Below are positions 12,463-24,809 of a stretch of DNA of 64,000 nt, piece by piece. The notes below the pieces were generated by a model that saw nothing but the letters and a program-made list of their open reading frames with translations, had not been told where the DNA came from and did not search any database. Source of the stretch: Agroathelia rolfsii (taxonomy: Eukaryota > Basidiomycota > Agaricomycetes > Amylocorticiales > Amylocorticiaceae). The translations under genes were made by a program, and so were the position numbers. Where the stretch lies: positions 1,647,001 through 1,711,000 of the forward strand of contig JABRWF010000005.1 in NCBI GenBank assembly GCA_018343915.1, in the 5' to 3' direction. Numbering within the stretch: position 1 is the stretch's first letter; each line of letters starts with the position of its first letter.

Positions 12463-12897
12463 TTTACAAGTTGAGAGTGGAAAGAAAGTCGAGAGGGAAA
12501 TAAACGACAAGTGACTGGCGGTAACACCGTGACCTTGAAGCGGGTCGTCCCGATTCCGACCCATCACACATTCCCCCGGCTCCCATTCGCTCCTGCATTC
12601 GCCCAGCTATCTGACATCGCTCATACGTCTTCATACATCCTTTTCAGCGTGTTTATTACACCAATCTTCAGCCAATATAGAATCCAACAGAATATCATGA
12701 ATTTTAGCATGAGGTATTAGAGTAGTAACGTCTTGAAAATATACATAGTACAAAATAGGGCAAAATCGCATTTCAGGCAAAGAATTGACTATGTCCCTGT
12801 TATGGAAGGTAACGTGAAGCATTGGGTGACGTAAATAAGAAAGGAAAAAGTGGGATCAAGTAGGGAAAAAGAAGTAACGGTGCATAATCGTTGCTAT

Positions 12898-13380
12898 TTA
12901 CAGAAGGCAATCGCAGCAAATCTCTGTTTAAAGAAGCACGTGAGAAACGAGACATATAATGCAAGAAAAAGAAAAGACTAACCCTCAGCGCAACAGCACA
13001 AGCATGCACCAGCCAAGCAAGCCATGCATCCGCCACCACCGTCCTTCTGTGGCTGTTGTTGCCTGTAATAACAATCGGCAATGTCTTAATTTCCGACTAT
13101 GAAAAAAAAAATGGCATGATTCCTTACACATAGACGGGTTGCGGTTGCGGTTGCGGCTGGTATCCGTATTGCTGGGGAGGGCCTCCATAGCCACCCTGGT
13201 AAGCCTGCTGAGGCTGCTGAGGATAATAACCACCCTGCCCTGGGGGAGGAGGACCTGCAGCGTTCAATGCAAAAATATCGTCAAAAGAAATGTTTTAAGC
13301 AATAAGCAAGTTGATTAGGGGTAACCTTGGGGAGGGTAGTATTGCTGTTGACCTCCGTTATAGTAGTCGCGGTTGGACAT
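12898..13380 (-). CDS. Small Gln/Pro/Tyr-rich CYSTM protein
   Basis: Four exons (13380-13326, 13254-13128, 13062-12983, 12923-12898) encode 95 aa. The first ~70 residues are made of Gly, Gln, Pro and Tyr, including a QPQPQPQP run. The last 25 form a Cys-rich hydrophobic tail, GCMACLAGACLCCCAEE followed by ICCDCLL. This is the layout of the CYSTM family: small stress-associated proteins thought to sit in the plasma membrane through a Cys-rich, probably palmitoylated segment. The last exon holds only 26 nt, and its choice is set by the family ending (E-I-C-C-D-C). A CACGTG hexamer lies about 160 nt upstream of the ATG, near 13538. Function is inferred from family resemblance only. Confidence 0.85.
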
Positions 13381-16153
13381 TATGATGATGGATTCGTATA
13401 CGAATGTGTGAGCGGCTGAGTTGACAAGACAAAGACAAAATTCAACAAGCGGTGGGGCAGGAGAGGTCAAAAGCGGAGTGGCGTCAGTGCAATATTTATC
13501 GGAGCTCTCTTCGGCCTCACGGCCTCCGCCTAGAAGCACGTGCCGACCACGGCGCAGCAGACGGAACTGCCACCCCACGCGTAAGCCACTCTCTTAGCAT
13601 CGCTCTTAGCACTGCACTACAGCGGCTACACTGCCTTTAGCCTATTCTATTTTTTCGCACCACTTGCGAAAAGGCTGGCCACTGGCATAGGCCTATCTCC
13701 TTGTTCCTATCCCAACAAGTCCACCACCCAGATAACAGTCGGTGCCTATATACATATGGGGGGCACATAGCCCTTTCAGGCAGTGCCGACCTGAGTGCCT
13801 CAACAGAGTGGCATGCCTCAGGCGTGATAATCACCTTACTAATGATGATCATACCTTACTTTCACTTGCCTAGATTGTGGAACATGTGTTACTCTCGAGG
13901 TACTACAACATAACTGTAGCATTGTCTACGATCTCCGAGGCATGGACGTCGTCCTGAACTACTGATAGATCCAGAGGAGGTTATGTATGTTGCTCAGCAA
14001 AAACCAGCGCATGGTAACGGTCAGAAGAGATTATCAACAGTTGCTACTGACGCCGCATAGGGTGACTACATCACCTAGCCTACTTTTATATTGGCTGTTG
14101 AAACGTTGAAGCTTCAACAACTCAGCCCTTTTTATCGATCACCACATTTTGATCATGAATGTATCCCGTGTTCATCGTCTGGCAGTTCCAAGTCAACCAA
14201 TCGGCCGATTGTCCATACATTTCCTTGGCTATTACGGCCACATCCTGTGCGCTGTTGAATACGACCCTACTTACTGTACGCGAGTATAGCTAGTTTTTGC
14301 ACATATTCGTCTGTGAAATAATTGTGAGGACGACAACACTGTGCTGGTGGCATCTGACTGGAACTCTTGGAGTTATAACTGGATATTCTCTAGTGCTCAC
14401 TTTTCACTCCATCCGCTCAACCGCCGACACTTGACTTCAAGTCACCCAGCCTGATGTAGCCTAATGATGGACTAGCATATGTGGGGTATTAACATGCTTT
14501 GCTTTCCATAGAGTTTAGTCCAACACCTTCTAGCTTGGTGATTATATTCGTCGACCATTAGTTGTTAGCTTCCTCCTTAATCTGCGTCCTCAACTCAGAC
14601 TGTCTCGATCGCTTTGCAATTCCTTGACTCGACGATCGCGAATTGCTACATACGCAATGGAGAGAAGCAACCGCATGTGCCTGAATCCCTCCCCAAAGAG
14701 CACCACAATACAACTGCATTACTTAATTCTTCGGCGGTAATGATGATCTCCGTGCAGATATGGCCTACACTACTTATCATGCGTCCGCAAGCAAGAGTAC
14801 TGCGCAAGCGGCTCCATTTCACCGGCGGTGGTGGAGCACCGATTATCTCTTCTTGACAATTTCATCATGATTGACATCGGCGTCGGACGCTTGGAAATCA
14901 AGATACGCCTATACGTGGATGATGAGCATAGGGCCGTGAGTACGGACATGCGAGCAAAAACAAAAACGAAAATCTATGCCTACCCCCAAAAGGGATAGGG
15001 GAGACAACAATAACCTACATTTAAATAATCATCTCATCTTATTAATTAATCAACTTGTCACGGGACAGTGGACACCCATTGACAGCAAGACAGGTCATGT
15101 CCCTCAGAATAACAACAACTTAAATAACAGCACTTATCAAAAAGCGCACACATAGTAGGAATCTGTGGATCAACATTCGGAAAATAATTGCCTCCGGGTG
15201 TTACGCCGACACCTGTTTTTAATCACCACTTACATTGCTATATATGATTCTTCTTTTAATGGGCTTTGACTCCGCAAGAAGAAGGAAAAATGGGGGAGCA
15301 TCGTCGGGCTCTATTATAGGCAACACCAACACCCAATTTCGGCGCACGAGTCGGACAGTGACGTGTGGGAATGGGGGTTGAGAGCTTGAGAAAGAATGAG
15401 GGGGAGAGCGGACGCTGTTGATGTGTTCACCGCGGTGACGTCCTCAAGGTTTTTGGTAAGAGTGGCGTTAGCAATAACAAAACAAGGGAAGGACTCGGTG
15501 CATGATCTCGTCGTTCGGGTGACCGTTCTTCCTGTAGCATTGCCGTGACGTGCAGATCGAAGGAATACGACAAAAAGAAGGTTAATATTTTTTTCGCCTT
15601 TCTTTCTATAAAGTTTGAATACATGACCGTCCAATCACTGCAGACGTAGTCGGCAAAGGTGCGGAGCAGTGCGTGTGATTTGGGGAAGAGAGGAAAGAGA
15701 GGGTTACCATAGGGAAAGAGGGAAACGAAGAAGGACGTGGTAGGCGCGTAATAGATCGTAAAGGAGGTAATATCATGAGAACGTAACAATAGCACAAGGA
15801 CAACCGTGAGATAGTGAGACCAAAAGAAGAATAGGAAATTAGCAAAACAGAAGAAAAATCGAAACAACGCAAGATACGAAAGTCGAAAGCTGTGAACATG
15901 TAGTACTACCAAAAATATGAAGACTGACGTGAACGAAGTGAAATAACTAGTCAAGAAAACGGAAAAAAAAAGCATAAAATAATCTGAGTGAGCGGAGGCT
16001 TTAGGGTAATATAATCGGCGGTGAGTACAGCCAGGAGCTTGAAGGAGGCGCTTGTGCTGTGATGATTCATGATCGGGGCGTTAGTAGCGCTGTGGGTGCC
16101 AGTATTTGTGTGATTGCTAGAACTAGAAGAGCAACCGGAACCAAAAAAGAATC
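13381..16153. other. 2.8-kb gene-free region
   Basis: No exon chain or conserved translation was found on either strand. The sequence from 13.6 to 15.2 kb is full of stops and looks like old non-coding DNA. From about 15.65 to 15.99 kb the + strand is purine-rich, giving a minus-strand Phe/Leu/Ser frame (15427-15975) that I judge an artefact. Decayed transposon sequence is possible but I could not identify an element. Confidence 0.5.
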
Positions 16154-17792
16154 CTAATATGGTCCCACGTTGTTCGAAGTATACATTGGGGCGCCCTGTC
16201 GCGCAAAAGACTGCGTCAGTCTCGTCAGACCTGTATACATTTCCCCATTAGCCATTGTCAACAATAACAACGGAAGAATGGAGGGAAAATGAGCGACACT
16301 AACCGGGAGCCACATAATTCTGATGGGGCACAATCTCGAAAGGCAGAGTGCGTGTTTCAGCCAAAGATGGAACTATGTTCGCAACAACGGCATTCAGGGA
16401 AGTCTCAGCTCTGGAAAACAGGAAAAGAAAAAACAGAAGAAATGAAAATCAATATTCCTATCATCATAATAGCTCGGCAACTAAACAAGCGCGATGATGT
16501 AGGGAAAATGCCACACGTACCCTGAAATGCGCATGAGGGTCACTCCGAGTGAATAATGGCCACGATACCGAATGGACACATCTGGATAGACTAGGAATAC
16601 ACCCTGACGGCCCTGCAAATCACGCAGTCGCATGGCAGAGGAGACTAAGTTTCCGTTGAGTAGTCGTCGAGCAGGACGACCATCGCCAGGGGCAGAGTCC
16701 ATGTCGAGTGGCCTTCCATCGGCAGAAAAAAGCGAAAGATGGCCTAAGAATATCATCGTCAACCACTACGCCTCTGCGGTAATATAGCCGAGAATGTACT
16801 AATGTCCCTTACCAATCAGAAACGGTAGCTCTGTGTCTCTATACACCTTATGTCAGTTTAGGAACACCAAAGCCAGTAGATATTTTGGCAAAATGCTTAC
16901 GGGAGAACAGTTTGGCCGTACGTATCCCGAACAATGACTTGCACGATTAGCGGCGGGGCGATGGGGAGGCGCGAGAGGAGCGCGTTGCCAAATTCTGCGC
17001 CTATCGATGGCTGCTGGACAATGTGCAGATGATATGTTCTTTTTTTCAGCAGGGTGGCAAATCAAACAATCAAAGGCACATTGAAATTTTAGCATGATTA
17101 ATATGCACAAAGCGTTTCCAGTTTAGAACACCAGGAGCGATATGTCCGGCACATACCTTGACTGGCCGTTATTAAACGATTGAACTCTAGCCTGTGGCTG
17201 ATTGACATGGCTGGGATGATAGCCCAATGTGGACGAAGGCCGGCTGGGTGCTAGCATACCCGGGCCGCGGCCGGCGAGCGGACTAGCGTTTGAGGAAAAG
17301 CTAAAGGGGTACGATGAAGGTGGCGCGCCAGAGCTCAGAATGATGATCGAGATACGGCATCTCCCTCGTGTACTACGGGTGCAATAAATTCCGCTATGGT
17401 TTTTTGCCCAAATGTCTCCCAGTTGTTTGTTCAGGTCATGCAGTAATGTGTGCCGTCTGCAGCGCTAGAGGAATTATTTCAAGGGTGTTAGTCGGAACAA
17501 AGAATTAAAAAAAATTGCGGGGTGGGCGATGAAATAAGGAGATATTTCAGCATACCCTTTTTAGGAACCGCTGCGCTTTGGATTGATGGAGACTGCCCAA
17601 GGCTGGAGCTGTCCGTAATATGTGAGGGGCCATACTCCACCTTCGGTGCTTCTTGTGGACACCATGGCGGGGGGACGATGGGCTTTCAGCTAATGGGACC
17701 GGCATCAACATATCGGCGCAACCGCTAAGTACAAGGGGATGGCAGGGGAAGCAATGGGAAAGATGTATCTTGTCAGATGCATGCAAGCTCAT
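16154..17792 (-). CDS. Velvet-domain transcriptional regulator
   Basis: Fungus-specific regulator of development and secondary metabolism; velvet domains bind DNA and form homo- or heterodimers. Exons in coding order: 17792-17556, 17464-17157, 17038-16901, 16838-16813, 16743-16521, 16410-16304, 16230-16154, giving 371 aa. The velvet domain spans about 183-340. Its signatures are VQQP, RLPIAPPLIVQVIVRDTYG, LPFLIGHLSLFSADG, LLNGNLVSSA and DLQGRQGVFLVYPDVSIR. The C-terminal SFARQGAPM resembles the end of VosA/VelB-type domains. A Ser/Pro-rich stretch precedes the domain. The start is uncertain: a second in-frame ATG at 17711 would shorten the protein by 27 residues, and the first two exons lack recognisable homology. 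I cannot assign the VeA, VelB, VosA or VelC subfamily. Confidence 0.88.
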
Positions 17793-18038
17793 TTATAGTA
17801 GGGCTACAGTGCGCTAAAGAGTCAGTCAGGGAGAAACGGTGGCGGAAGAGATCACGGCAATCTAAAGGGTTCTGAGATTCCGAGAAGATCTTAACGCAGT
17901 AAGTTTTTTTTTCTTTCTGTCTTGGAATCAGACCGGACTTCGCAGAACCCTGCAGGCTTGGAGCAAATGATGCGGGCGAGATAGAAATCGCAAGAATGGT
18001 GATGATGTATTAGATTGACTCAAAATAAACAGGGTATA

Positions 18039-18969
18039 TCATACGGTAGTCTTTAACAAACTCCAAATCCCAGCCAAGCCTGACACAAACGTCCCTGCAA
18101 CCAAAGCTGGCCTCACACCGGCTGGGAGAGAACAAGTTGGACCATGAGGTCGTGCTCAATTCAAGAACGAGCCAAGGACACATACCTGTTGACTTAAACA
18201 CAGCCCCGGTGAGGGCACCAGCGGTCATACTGCCATAAATGTCATGCTTGCCGCGGGCTGCATCTATAGAAGAATTGACCCCATTGTAGATGAGGGCTGT
18301 GGAGAACATGCGTAATAAGCATCAAACCCAAGATGCCAGGGAAACAAAAAAGGTCCCGACCTAGGACACCAGCCGAGTTTCCAATGAAAGTACCCCTTCG
18401 AGTGACAGAATTGAGGATACTGTTGATCCTGAGGCGTGTGTTTGTGACGGCCAGAGGTCTGCGGGCCCCCTCTCTGACACCCCATAGGCCACCAAGTGTC
18501 AACCCTAGTGAACGGCTCATCAGCAGGTGATATGGGAGAACAATAAGAGGACGGAAGAGTGCCGTGAATGCAATTCGCGATAAGAACGACACGTCTTTCA
18601 CGCCCACAAAAAAGGAGCCGAAGCGACCGAAGCTCAGGCAGAAATGAGGTAAAACTAGGCATACATACCACCGAGATACATGGTGCCCGTTCCATAGCAG
18701 AGGTCGTCACTCCATCCACGAGACGGCATGGCCGTCCCCGAGCCGGGCAAGTCGCTCGTTTTGTCGTCCTCAAGAAGCAGATAGTCCAGCTTGTCTCCGA
18801 GATCTGCCATAGGGTGCAGCTTTGCGGGGTCATAGGCACCCATGAGTAAGTCAGAGGCAGTCACTGCGTCTGCGGGAGAAACGCCGGTACCATCCCTCTG
18901 GGAAAAGCTGGCAGACTGTAGGTACGCAGCGGGGTCCTGGGATGTGGAGGGGGCACCTGGGTTGGACAT
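18039..18969 (-). CDS. TIM23: Mitochondrial import inner membrane translocase subunit Tim23
   Basis: Channel-forming subunit of the TIM23 complex, which imports presequence proteins across the inner membrane. Exons in coding order: 18969-18669, 18504-18361, 18296-18186, 18121-18039, giving 212 aa. The first ~95 residues are polar and acidic, as in the intermembrane-space domain. The Tim17/22/23 membrane domain follows, with its glycine-rich helices: YLGGLTLGGLWGVREGARRP, RLRINSILNSVTRRG, ALIYNGVNSSID and GALTGAVFKST. The protein ends in LAGIWSLLKTTV. Intron 1 (18505-18668) is longer than its neighbours, but the join recreates the conserved GxxxG-rich helix exactly. It is divergent from the TPR gene with 227 nt between starts. 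Confidence 0.95.
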
Positions 18970-19196
18970 GGCGAAGAAATAGAGAAAGAAATTACAACTA
19001 GAGGAGTGCTACTGTAAGTGTAAAGGTAACCAATGTCGAACACCAGGAGAGAGCAGAGAGAAAGCCTTGGAAAGCACTGGTCACCTCCGCCGGAAGTTTT
19101 TTTCGCGGTCACGGCCACTGACGCCACACTTCCGTCTCCGACTGTTATACGCGCCTGGGGCAACAGCTAATACCACCACCGGCAGCACTGACGACA
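18970..19196. promoter_or_regulatory. Shared upstream region, TIM23 / TPR gene
   Basis: 227 nt between divergent start codons of two genes whose products both appear mitochondrial. It must hold both 5' leaders and both promoters. Confidence 0.6.
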
Positions 19197-20311
19197 ATGC
19201 ACGTATCCTTGAGACTGTTTTCGACGCGCTCATACTCTGTGACTACTGGGAGGACCCCTTGTCGTGTTTTTGGTCAGCTACGGGGCATTCATCAGACTAG
19301 CATCACACGGCGTATTGCACATGGCCTGTTTCCAGCAACTAGGTCGCAGGCTTCTTCTCTGACTAGGATAGTCTCTGGAAACGTACAGACAATTAGCAGA
19401 CGTTCGTGAAACACATCATCTGCAGCCGTGACTCCTATGTATTCATTTCTTAAACAGGCTGGGCTACCTCTGTCACTCCGCATTCCACCGCAGCTGATCC
19501 TGCTGAGGCCGAGGCTGCACAATGTCTCGAACAGGGTACACAGAAACTCGAAGAGGGCGATGTTGAGGCCGCAAAGGCCCTCTATCAAAGAAGCGTGGAA
19601 ATAAAGCGAAACGCCAGCTCTCTATTCAACCTTGGCGTCACTCATTACCATCTCAGTGTGTTTTTTTGTCTCATATCGCTCTTGGTGCTGTTCTCTTATG
19701 GCTGTGTAGAGGAGTTTGATGAAGCAATCAATGCTTGGAAAGAGTCTATTGCTCTTCAGCCTACCAGTCCTGATGCGCATACGAGTCAGTATAACTATTT
19801 GCCTCAAGCCACATGACCTGTATCAACGCTTCGCTCATAGATCTTGCGAGTGCATATATCATTTCCCCTGTTCCACGACCCGATTTAGCACTCCATCATT
19901 TGAAGTAAATATGACCCCTCTTCTCCACTAGCTGTTAGCTAGTGCAAGTTATTCTGTAGACTAATGTTGGATTTGCAGCATTGCTTCCTCACTGTCGCCG
20001 GATGATCCGGAAATTGCATTCAATCTCGCCGCCGTTCTTGAAGCCAGTAAGGATTATAATATTCTTTTTTTTTATGATTGGCGATGTCGGCTGATAATTG
20101 GATCAGCTGGTAGGCTAGAGGAAGCCCTTGAGCACTACAAGCGAAGTGAGGCTAACGGTGTTCATCGAGCCAGTATGCATATCCGCAATGTACGTAATCA
20201 ATAAACTATAGTCCAAACGTCTCCTATCATCTTTCTCACACATCGATATAGGTTAGCGCCAAAATACTTGCTCAAAAGGCTAAGACATCTGGCGGTGCCT
20301 CCAGCTCATGA
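19197..20311 (+). CDS. Mitochondrial TPR-repeat protein
   Basis: Exons: 19197-19401, 19458-19655, 19710-19784, 19841-19904, 19979-20046, 20107-20189, 20252-20311, giving about 250 aa. The first ~70 residues are rich in Arg and Ser with no acidic residue (LRLFSTRSYSV, RIVSGNVQTISRR), a strong matrix-targeting presequence. Then come tetratricopeptide-type helical pairs: ALYQRSVEIKRNASSLFNLG, EFDEAINAWKESIALQP, AFNLAAVLE and GRLEEALEHYKRSEANG. TPRs bind other proteins; no partner is predicted. I chose donor 19402 (GTTCGT) because it gives a 56-nt intron, like the gene's other introns. A donor at 19273 keeps the same frame and would remove 43 residues of presequence. No named homologue is recognised. 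Confidence 0.8.
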
Positions 20312-22331
20312 TTCAATATCATAAGTCGTTCTAGGCAATCTGGGCCACTTAGTTTTTCTCTTTCATTACCCCGCTTGTCTCGAGTCATACCGGCCATCGC
20401 ACCCGGTCGACATGAGAAGCACTCCATCCTTATTGTCTTTTGTATCTGTTCTGTTCCTGCTCGGCCTCATCAGTCCATGCATCGTTCCGTTTCAATCGCT
20501 CAGAAACCTTACTATATCACAAACTAGAAAGGTTATACGCCGTAGACTATATTATAACATCGCCGCGGCCGCGAAACGCATACATACCACGAGTTTTTAC
20601 CCGCTCCAGCCGCGGGAATAATCATCATTTCGCATATACAGATTGGCATACTGGTAATATCATTTGGACAGGGATTTTATTCTCCATGATCATCATTATG
20701 CCGCTATAGACTCGGCTCTCCATCTGTCATCTTCGTCGCTTCAATGCATGACCGGTTTAAGAGAAAGTATATGCTTTTCTTTCCAAGCGCGTGAGATGAG
20801 GCAAGGTGAAAAAGAACAGTGGATATTTTGTCTCTCGCATACTCCACCGACCTCATCGCATCTTAGGCTGCCTGCTTGAAAACTCGTGTTTTGATGATCT
20901 TACCTATGCCAGCTTCCCATCCTCTCGCGATCGGTGTCAATATCCATATCCCTCCAATTAATACCACGATAACAAGCGCTCCTCTAACCGAGGACGTGAT
21001 ATATCTGAATTCAGTTGGGCCAGCCGTATTTCTCTGTGCTAGGGCCTGAAATTACTACCACTTGCCTCAAGTGATGAGCGCTATGAACGCCCCCTGAGTA
21101 GCATATGGTGATGTCCAAGGCACCACAGCATCTACTTGTATATTTCGACGGCATTCATTGCTACAGACAGGTTTCAGATGCATTAATGCCATAATTTGAG
21201 GGAGGTTGAAACCTCATGGACTCAATATGGTATAACATCTCTGAGAACATTCCTTCATGGGTTTATCCGAAGACCCCCTGATCTTTATCAGAATAGAACA
21301 AGAAGAGCAGCCTTTTTAGGAGTATTGCAAACGTGCGGCCGAACGAGACGAATCCTAATATGATTAGCAAGCTGGAGAGTGAAGATCACAGGATGTGCGT
21401 CTGGACTGAAACTGTTTAAAAAATATTCCAATGGCATATACTCATACATACAACTCGACATTTAATTAGTATTTGCATATACTTGCCCGCCGGAGACTCT
21501 TATCCGGATCTCCGCGTTGTCGCTCAATTTGACAATTGACTTTGACATGATCATATCTTCTAGTAGCAGCGGGTGAAAGACAATAAGAGATGGATGATAT
21601 ATATATATATATATGGGGCTATTCATAAATCTAGGCTATTAAATAAACAGTGAACAGTATCACTCCAAAGCTCCTCATAGAGATCAATCAACTGAACCTG
21701 ATCGTGACTGGCCTGCCGTTTAAATGTCGGAAGGCCGCCTGCCAGCAGAGCAAATAGGCTCCATTTTATGAATCATACTCACTTCTATTTTCGCAAAGCC
21801 GATACACTGCTTAACGCTCAGGAGTGGCCCTGGCACCAACAGAGTACGAATTGACACCGATCCGCTGCTAATAGCGCTAATACTCCAGACAATCAGTTGA
21901 CAAATGGGAAGGAAGGTCCTCTAGAGGAGACTGCGGCCCGATTATTTTCCCTTTTGATTGGTGGAAGATAGAACAAAAAGCAATATGTGATATTTTCAGG
22001 AACCTACTCGCAAGTATCATACATACAGGTATTTTTAAGTGCAAATGCAGTCCAATCGGCCACGCTGTATGCGTTACGTTCCGACAGAACTTCTACCAGA
22101 GGTTCTGTTTCCGATATTTCTTACAGTTCGCGGTGACTTTAAGTTCTGTTGTGCATGCCCAGCAGCACGGTGGGGAATTTCAAACTGCCTGACTATAGTT
22201 CAAGAAGCAAGGAAGGCATCCAAGAGAAAGAGTCGTTAAGGTATAACAAGTAACTAAGTTATTTCGTTCAGCGAATCCAAGTGTTCGTCGCGGTGTCATC
22301 ATTACGATAGTATGTCCCCCCTCCTCCATGA
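20312..22331. other. 2-kb gene-free region between the TPR gene and SNX41
   Basis: No coding exons recognised. AT-rich in the middle, with a short AT repeat at 21597-21614. Both flanking genes end here, so it is tail to tail and includes both 3' flanks. Confidence 0.5.
21597..21614. repeat. (AT)9 microsatellite
   Basis: Uninterrupted alternating A and T over 18 nt in gene-free DNA. Confidence 0.9.
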
Positions 22332-24525
22332 TTAGGAACCATTGGCCGTGGCCACCGAGTCTCCCCTCTTTCTTGACGGGCCCAAGTCCACTGCATTGGA
22401 GTTCTCTGACTCGGGCATTTTGTTTGGATGATCAGGGATCGCATCAATCTCTTTCTTTGCTTCTTGCCAGGCTTCCAGATTCTGAATGAATGAACGGATG
22501 AGAACAAGCAAACAAGTCACATGATGGTTGATGTACAACCATGCTCAAAAGGATAGGAAAAAGACTATTACCTTTTGACACCAGTCACGATGACTCTTGG
22601 CCATGGAAATGACCATCTCTCGTATATCAGCGACTTTTTGCCGTTGGAATCTATCCAAGTCCGCTTGAATCGTAGAACTTGAATACTTGAGGTCCTGAGC
22701 TGATAGATGTAAAGCATCTTCCAGCTACGATGAATTAGTTAGTGTCATGGAGATGGAAAACTTTGAGCTTAAAGAAACACACTTGAGATATCGTCTCCCT
22801 TGTCTTTGTGATAGAGTTTCTCCGCGCGGTCTCAGGATCCACATCCATCATACCATGCAACGTATAACTTAACGCACTTAACAGGCCAGATCCAGGGGCA
22901 CGACGTCTGGTAGAAGGGGGCCTTGGACCGGGGTGTGGCGGAAGATACGCCGATGGTGACGGCACTTCTTCTTCCTCTTCATCGCCGATCGCACCTTCAC
23001 CACCGCTCGTTGCCTCCTCATCGCCAGTCGTACCTTCGCCATCCGTCGCCGCCGTCGTTGTTGCTCCGACTTCCTCTGCCTGCCGTCTCACGGTGGAAGG
23101 ACCAGGGACGCGACCCCGACTTAGTGCCTGTTCCAACCGATTTGCCTCCCGCTCGCTCTTTTCAAGATCTTCCAGAGAATCTTTTTTAGCCTCAAGGGAG
23201 TCTTGGGTCATTTCATATTGGACATGCTTTTGATGGCGATAAGCCAGCAATTTCTTGATTATAGACGCGAACTGGCTGTATTCATGTAGCGGCTCGGCCC
23301 AATTCTGCTCCAACTCTTGTAGCTAATCAATCACAATACCCAGCGTTAGCTCAAGTTTTTGCAGAAGTTCATAAGCGGACGTACAAGCTGTGTGGTAGAC
23401 ATGTAGGTAGCGTCAACTGCTTGGCCTGTTTTCTCGATTGCACTGGACAGCGGCCCGGACTCGTTAAGACTAAAGCCGTTGAGAGCGGCGCCGAGATCTG
23501 CATGATCCTGAGCGTGGTCGGACCATCGTTTGATGACACGTCTGGTCACTTTCTCCATGGGCCCGCTGACATGATTCGCAAACTTGTTTGTGAATACCTC
23601 CGAGTCTTGAAAACGCTTATCTGGCCTTCGTAACGGATGGGCTGGTGACGGGTTAGGCAGAGCTTGATAGGCTGGTGACGCGTCCTGATCGGTAGGGTCA
23701 TGCGAAGGCGCTTTGAGTAGATTCTTTGGGAGAAGGGAAAGTGGTGGAGAGTGAAGTAGTTCGGTCTGTGTTTGAAGAATGAGTAACAAGGTCGCTAAGC
23801 TATAATGACTGTGGCCCGTCACCCACCCAGGACACTTGTCCATCTATGAAACGGTGGAAAACATGGTCGTTTGACAAGATGGGGTGTCTAGCCACTCGAT
23901 TCAAGAAAGACTGTAGCATGCGCTTGCGTTGCGCGATCATTGCCGCGTCTTCTTTGGCCTTGGCTTGTTTCACGGCATAATCACCAATCGTTTGCTTTGA
24001 TGGAATGGGAGGGATTATGAGTGTAGGATACAGTCTCGCGAGTCCTTCACGTAAGCCTTCAAACTCTGAGTACCTGTGGCGGGCTTCTGCTGTCTGGCAC
24101 GGATGTTAGACATGTGTGGGATGATGATTGTATTACTTACTCCAGCTCTGATCACATAGGCGATGTAGGGAGACGTAGCATTAACGGATGTCTTCTGAGC
24201 ATCGACAATCTTTCCAAAGAAGCTTGAGTCCTGGTCCCAGACTTCATAGTGATAAAGAGCGTACAAGAATCTCAACATTATCTCCAGAGTGAAGCCATTG
24301 GTCTCGCTGACAACAGAAGTCGCTCTTGTGCAGCGTTTGCGGCATACGTGATCCAGCAGCAGGCGGTGGTGACGTCGGTACTGCAGATGTCGATGGGGCG
24401 GTTACAGTCTCAGGCATAGGTTCAGATACCCATTCCGGTGATGATGGTTCAGGTGCGATATGAGGAGGAGAGGAGGGTGCTTCAATGGTCTCAGCGTTGA
24501 AGGGATTCTCTTCTAGAGCATCCAT
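22332..24525 (-). CDS. Sorting nexin SNX41/ATG20-like (PX-BAR)
   Basis: Endosomal PX-BAR protein expected to bind phosphatidylinositol 3-phosphate and to act in retrograde sorting and selective autophagy. Exons in coding order: 24525-24265, 24209-24141, 24093-23827, 23765-23385, 23322-22783, 22724-22572, 22481-22332, giving 606 aa. The N-terminus (1-75) is Pro/Ser/Glu-rich. The PX domain is at about 83-197: ILIVDAQKTSV, the lipid-binding ARHRYSEFEGLR, YPTLIIPPIPSK, and FLNRVARHPIL with HRFIDG. A helical BAR-like region fills the rest, broken at about 385-455 by an acidic/Pro/Ser insert. The last helix region includes KVADIREMVISMAKSH. That insert and the order of blocks favour SNX41/Atg20 over Snx4, an inference from memory. 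All junctions are in phase. Confidence 0.88.
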
Positions 24526-24809
24526 GATAGCGGTAGATGGTAATTGAAGGAAATAAGTAAGGCGAGATTAGTAAGGGCTATGTTCGTTCAGTCCCTTTCA
24601 AGAGTTGATAGTGTAGGACAATTAGCTCAATAGACTAGTAGCAATCCGTAGAGACTGTCAAGTCACTACCTTCGAGTTACGTAGCATGCGCTTCATGTCT
24701 GTGACGAATATGTAACTGGCTTTTACTAAATATGGAAATCGGCCAAGAATGACGCAGCCGCTTGTTATCACAGCATGCTCACGCTGCAACTTGAACCGGT
24801 ACCACAATA
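24526..24809. promoter_or_regulatory. Shared upstream region, SNX41 / FMP32-like gene
   Basis: 284 nt between divergent start codons; no specific site identified. Confidence 0.5.

Noticed and set aside
15427..15975. 182-residue minus-strand frame
   Set aside because: Low-complexity Phe/Leu/Ser product in biased sequence, with no recognisable family or supporting splice structure.
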